From DAIRVC01 sp036803025 (GTDB lineage: Bacteria; Chloroflexota; Anaerolineae; Anaerolineales; E44-bin32), in contig DAIRVC010000019.1 in assembly GCA_036803025.1 (NCBI GenBank), forward strand, positions 1 to 25,175: a stretch of DNA of 25,175 nt, in the 5' to 3' direction. The notes beneath the pieces are model-generated. The model did no database searches. It was not told the DNA's origin and was given only the letters and a program-made list of their open reading frames with translations. The position numbers and the translations under genes were made by a program. Within the stretch, counting starts at the first letter, position 1, and every line of letters begins with the position of its first letter. Positions 23,435 to 25,175 of this stretch are shown here, in pieces.

Positions 23435-23653
23435 GAACGCTTGCCGCTTCGCGCGGTCCGGCGATCCGGGCACTGGGAATAAGAGCGCCCCCGCGCGCGC
23501 CGCTTCACTGTAGCGGAAGGAGGGGCCCACAAAGGCCGCGGCCGGGCATGCAGGGTCTTAGGGGGTTGCCCGAGGGGATTGGTGTTGAGGAATCAGAGGG
23601 CGGCTGACGGGGGATGTGAGTCGTCCTGCGGATAGGTCTCTGGAGAACGCAAG
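23435..23653. other. Intergenic stretch with small hairpins before the kinase remnant
   Basis: 219 nt without a credible ORF. Two small inverted repeats follow the lgt-like stop: CCGC/GCGG (23444-23447 with 23453-23456) and CCGCT/AGCGG (23500-23504 with 23512-23516). Neither has a T-run and both are weak terminator candidates. The second half is purine-rich (GGGGGTT, GAGGGG) and holds no recognisable promoter. GGAG occurs 7-8 nt before the kinase ATG. Confidence 0.35.
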
Positions 23654-24221
23654 ATGGCAGAGTGGATCGGTCGGACGTTGTCGAAGGTGAAGCTTGAGCG
23701 CCTGATCGGGCGCGGCGGTATGGCCGAGGTCTACCTGGGCAGGCACCTGACCCTCGATAGGCCCGTTGCGGTCAAGATCCTGCATGCCCACTTGTCCGAT
23801 GACCCGGCGCTCATGTCGCGCTTCCGGCCAGCTTCCCCAGGCTCAAGCCCACGCGGAGCACCTCATCAACATCGTTGAAGGCAGCCGCGGCGAGATCTTC
23901 GGCGACTGGAACTCCGACGGGCTGGTCCAGAACCCGGGCGATGATTTCGGCCTGGCTCCCTATCTTCGCCTGTTGCTCCGCTTGATGGACCCTGTTTCCG
24001 ATGCGTCTGCCATCCAGTTGGCCGAGACCTTGGCCGACGATGTAGAGTCGGCGCGAGACCTGGCGCAGAGGATTGCCGCCGCCGATTCGCTCGAGGAAGT
24101 GGCGGGGCTGGCGCAGTCCCTGGCCGCGATCGACATTGAAACGCGCATCTCCACACTGGCCGGGTCGTTGGCCGGCCGGAGCTTCGGCATTGGGGTCGAA
24201 ATCCTCTCTGGCGCCCGCTGA
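23654..24221 (+). pseudogene. Ser/Thr protein kinase remnant with internal deletion and frame change
   Basis: The first 58 codons are the N-lobe of a Hanks-type kinase: the glycine loop GRGGMAEVYLGR (residues 19-30) and the ATP-binding lysine in RPVAVKILH (Lys41). Immediately after SRFR, near 23829, kinase homology stops where REAQxxAxLxHPNI is expected. In the next frame an unrelated segment begins, QLPQAQAHAEHLINIVEG, and continues to a stop at 24221. It contains an EF-hand or dockerin-like loop, DWNSDGLVQNPGDD, and helical repeats ending SFGIGVEILSGAR. The HRD and DFG motifs are missing, so no active kinase can be made. A likely origin is a receptor kinase whose catalytic core, membrane helix and part of the sensor domain were deleted. 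An assembly join between two genes is equally possible. A start at 23654 has GGAG upstream. Confidence 0.7.
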
Positions 24222-24255
24222 TGCCGCGCCCGCGCCGGTCGGCCGAACGGCGCTG

Positions 24256-24264
24256 TGCTATACT
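24256..24264 (+). promoter_or_regulatory. Extended -10 promoter of the hisS leader
   Basis: TGC directly followed by TATACT (24259-24264), the same 9 bp box as upstream of the tlpA-like gene. The ATG of the small leader ORF is 7 nt downstream, so the transcript would start at or next to that ATG. No -35 match is present at 17 bp. Confidence 0.55.
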
Positions 24265-24271
24265 CTGCGCC

Positions 24272-24346
24272 ATGACCTTATCCCCTGGCCATCATTCACG
24301 CGCTCCCGCCCGGGCCCTCGCCTTGCACCGGGCCACAGGCGCATAG
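24272..24346 (+). CDS. Putative 24-residue His leader peptide upstream of hisS
   Basis: A short ORF, ATG at 24272 and TAG at 24344-24346, encoding 24 residues. Residues 7 and 8 are consecutive histidines (CAT CAT) and residue 19 is a third (CAC), in the sequence MTLSPGHHSR followed by an Ala/Arg-rich tail. The ATG is 7 nt after the -10, so translation would be leaderless and needs no ribosome binding site. A hairpin-type terminator and hisS follow. This is the arrangement of amino-acid attenuators, in which ribosome stalling on His codons controls the downstream hairpin. Three His codons in 24 is modest compared with the classical his leader (seven in a row in enteric bacteria). The ORF could be chance in this GC-rich region, but the position is striking. 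Confidence 0.45.
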   Translation: MTLSPGHHSRAPARALALHRATGA

Positions 24347-24377
24347 CTGCACCTGAGACCAGCCCGATCTGCAAAGG

Positions 24378-24414
24378 ACGGCGTGGTACAGGGGCCACGC
24401 CGTTGTCTTTTGTC
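24378..24414 (+). terminator. Intrinsic-terminator-like hairpin in the hisS leader (putative attenuator)
   Basis: ACGGCGTGG (24378-24386) pairs perfectly with CCACGCCGT (24395-24403) around an 8 nt loop, TACAGGGG. TGTCTTTTGTC follows, with a T-rich run at 24404-24412. A CAAAG upstream could extend the stem to CTTTTG. The hairpin lies only 15 nt before the hisS start, so if active it would block hisS expression. The upstream leader contains GGCCC and CGCC (24313-24317 and 24319-24322) that could pair with GGGCC (24392-24396) and GGCG (24380-24383) as an alternative fold. This alternative is inference. Confidence 0.6.
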
Positions 24415-24428
24415 AGCGGAGTCCGACC

Positions 24429-25175
24429 ATGCCAGCCATACAAGCCGTAAAGGGCGCTCGCGATTTCTATCCGGAAGACCTGGCCCTCAGGCGCTGGATG
24501 TACGAACGCATCCGCCGCGTCTCAGAAAGCTACGGCTACCAGGAATTCGATGGGCCCTTTCTCGAGCGGCTCGAACTCTACGCGGCCAAGTCCGGCGAAG
24601 AGCTGGTCAAGGAGCAGTCCTTCGTCTTCCCGGATCGCGGCGGAGAGATGATCACACTGCGGCCTGAGCTGACGCTCTCGCTGGCGCGTATGATCGCCGC
24701 CCGCAGCAGTACTTTGCCGCGCCCCATTCGCTGGTGGTCCTTCGGCCCCTTCTGGCGCTACGAACGGCCGCAGAAGGGACGCGCCCGTGAGTTCTACCAA
24801 TGGAACATCGACCTGTTGGGCCCCGAGAACGCGCAGGCCGACGCGGAGATCGCCAGCGTCGCGGCGGCGTTGTTCCGGGCCGTCGGCCTTGGCCCTGACC
24901 GCATCCGCATCCTGGTCAACAACCGCCGCCTGGTGGACTCTCAGCTCGAAGCCCTGGGCATTCCTGCCGATCGGCGCCCAGGTCTGCTGCGCGCGATCGA
25001 CCGCAGGGACAAGACCACCGCCGCCGCCTGGGCCAGCCAAGTGCAGCAGGAAGGGCTCTCGGCGGAGCAGTTCGCCGGGCTCGCGGCCATGCTCGAGAAC
25101 AAGCAGGCCTGGCGCGAGGCGCCTGAACTGACGGCCTTCTTCGACGCGGCCGAGACACTCGGCGCCTCAGACTAC
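24429..25175 (+). CDS. hisS: Histidyl-tRNA synthetase (N-terminal 249 aa; 3' end outside window)
   Basis: HisS charges tRNA-His. The window holds 249 codons, still open at its edge. The class II core is clear: the start MPAIQAVKGARDFYPED is the HisRS beginning, EQSFVFPDRGGEMITLRPEL is the motif near residue 65-84, and motif 2 FGPFWRYERPQKGRAREFYQ carries the arginine that contacts ATP and histidine. QWNIDLLG then follows. The HisRS signature LVxRGLAYYTG lies beyond the edge. HisZ paralogues share the core, but the full motif 2 supports an active enzyme. The ATG at 24429 has GGAG 7 nt upstream. The leader before it contains the putative His peptide and the attenuator hairpin. Confidence 0.95.
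   Translation, partial: MPAIQAVKGARDFYPEDLALRRWMYERIRRVSESYGYQEFDGPFLERLELYAAKSGEELVKEQSFVFPDRGGEMITLRPELTLSLARMIAARSSTLPRPIRWWSFGPFWRYERPQKGRAREFYQWNIDLLGPENAQADAEIASVAAALFRAVGLGPDRIRILVNNRRLVDSQLEALGIPADRRPGLLRAIDRRDKTTAAAWASQVQQEGLSAEQFAGLAAMLENKQAWREAPELTAFFDAAETLGASDY

Noticed and set aside
24375..24397. T-box-like segment GTGGTAC in the hisS leader
   Set aside because: It resembles the T-box element (AGGGTGGNACCGCG), but here it forms the arm and loop of the terminator itself, and the base after TGG is T, which would call for an A discriminator, whereas bacterial tRNA-His has C73. The leader is also shorter than typical T-boxes, so peptide attenuation fits better.
1..25175. CRISPR arrays, IS elements, tRNA and rRNA genes
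   Set aside because: No direct-repeat arrays, terminal inverted repeats with a transposase, or RNA gene signatures were seen on reading both strands.

Overview
The window looks like a metagenome-assembled fragment of a high-GC, free-living bacterium. Gene content and protein style point to Chloroflexota, probably an Anaerolineae-like lineage, but this is inferred from reading and not from a database search. Two runs of ten Ns (2746-2755 and 13533-13542) are scaffold gaps. The first lies inside a gene. No rRNA, tRNA, IS element, phage gene or CRISPR array was seen.

Layout. 1-3121 (minus): a AAA+ ATPase, a glycerophosphodiester phosphodiesterase and a threonine/serine dehydratase cut by the window edge. 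3247-3933 (plus): a family 2 glycosyltransferase that shares a back-to-back promoter region with the ATPase. 3942-6167 (minus): recJ and a DUF4870 membrane protein. 6341-13444 (plus): fmt, then a glycerol block of glpK, a GNAT acetyltransferase and glpABC, followed by a YtcJ-type amidohydrolase to 15190. 15213-18350 (minus): a long coiled-coil protein and selB. 18420-21995 (minus): three membrane genes resembling the proton-pumping arm of complex I, with no redox subunits. 22110-23434 (plus): a TlpA-like thioredoxin and a divergent Lgt homologue. 23654-24221: a broken Ser/Thr kinase gene. 24256-25175: a leader region and the start of hisS.

How the genes work together. GlpK phosphorylates glycerol and GlpABC oxidises glycerol-3-phosphate at the membrane. 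The phosphodiesterase upstream could supply glycerol-3-phosphate from lipid head groups. SelB implies selenocysteine decoding elsewhere in the genome. The TlpA/Lgt-like pair suggests an envelope thiol function.

Most notable signals: (1) the hisS leader, with an extended -10, a tiny ORF containing tandem His codons that begins 7 nt after the -10, and an intrinsic-terminator-like hairpin just before hisS, which together look like a His-responsive attenuator; (2) an orphan complex-I-like membrane module whose two large subunits have each lost a different key charged residue; (3) a repeated promoter grammar of TGC-TATA extended -10 boxes, with starts 7 nt after the -10 that suggest leaderless mRNAs; (4) an Lgt paralogue lacking the catalytic signature; (5) a kinase gene with an internal deletion.
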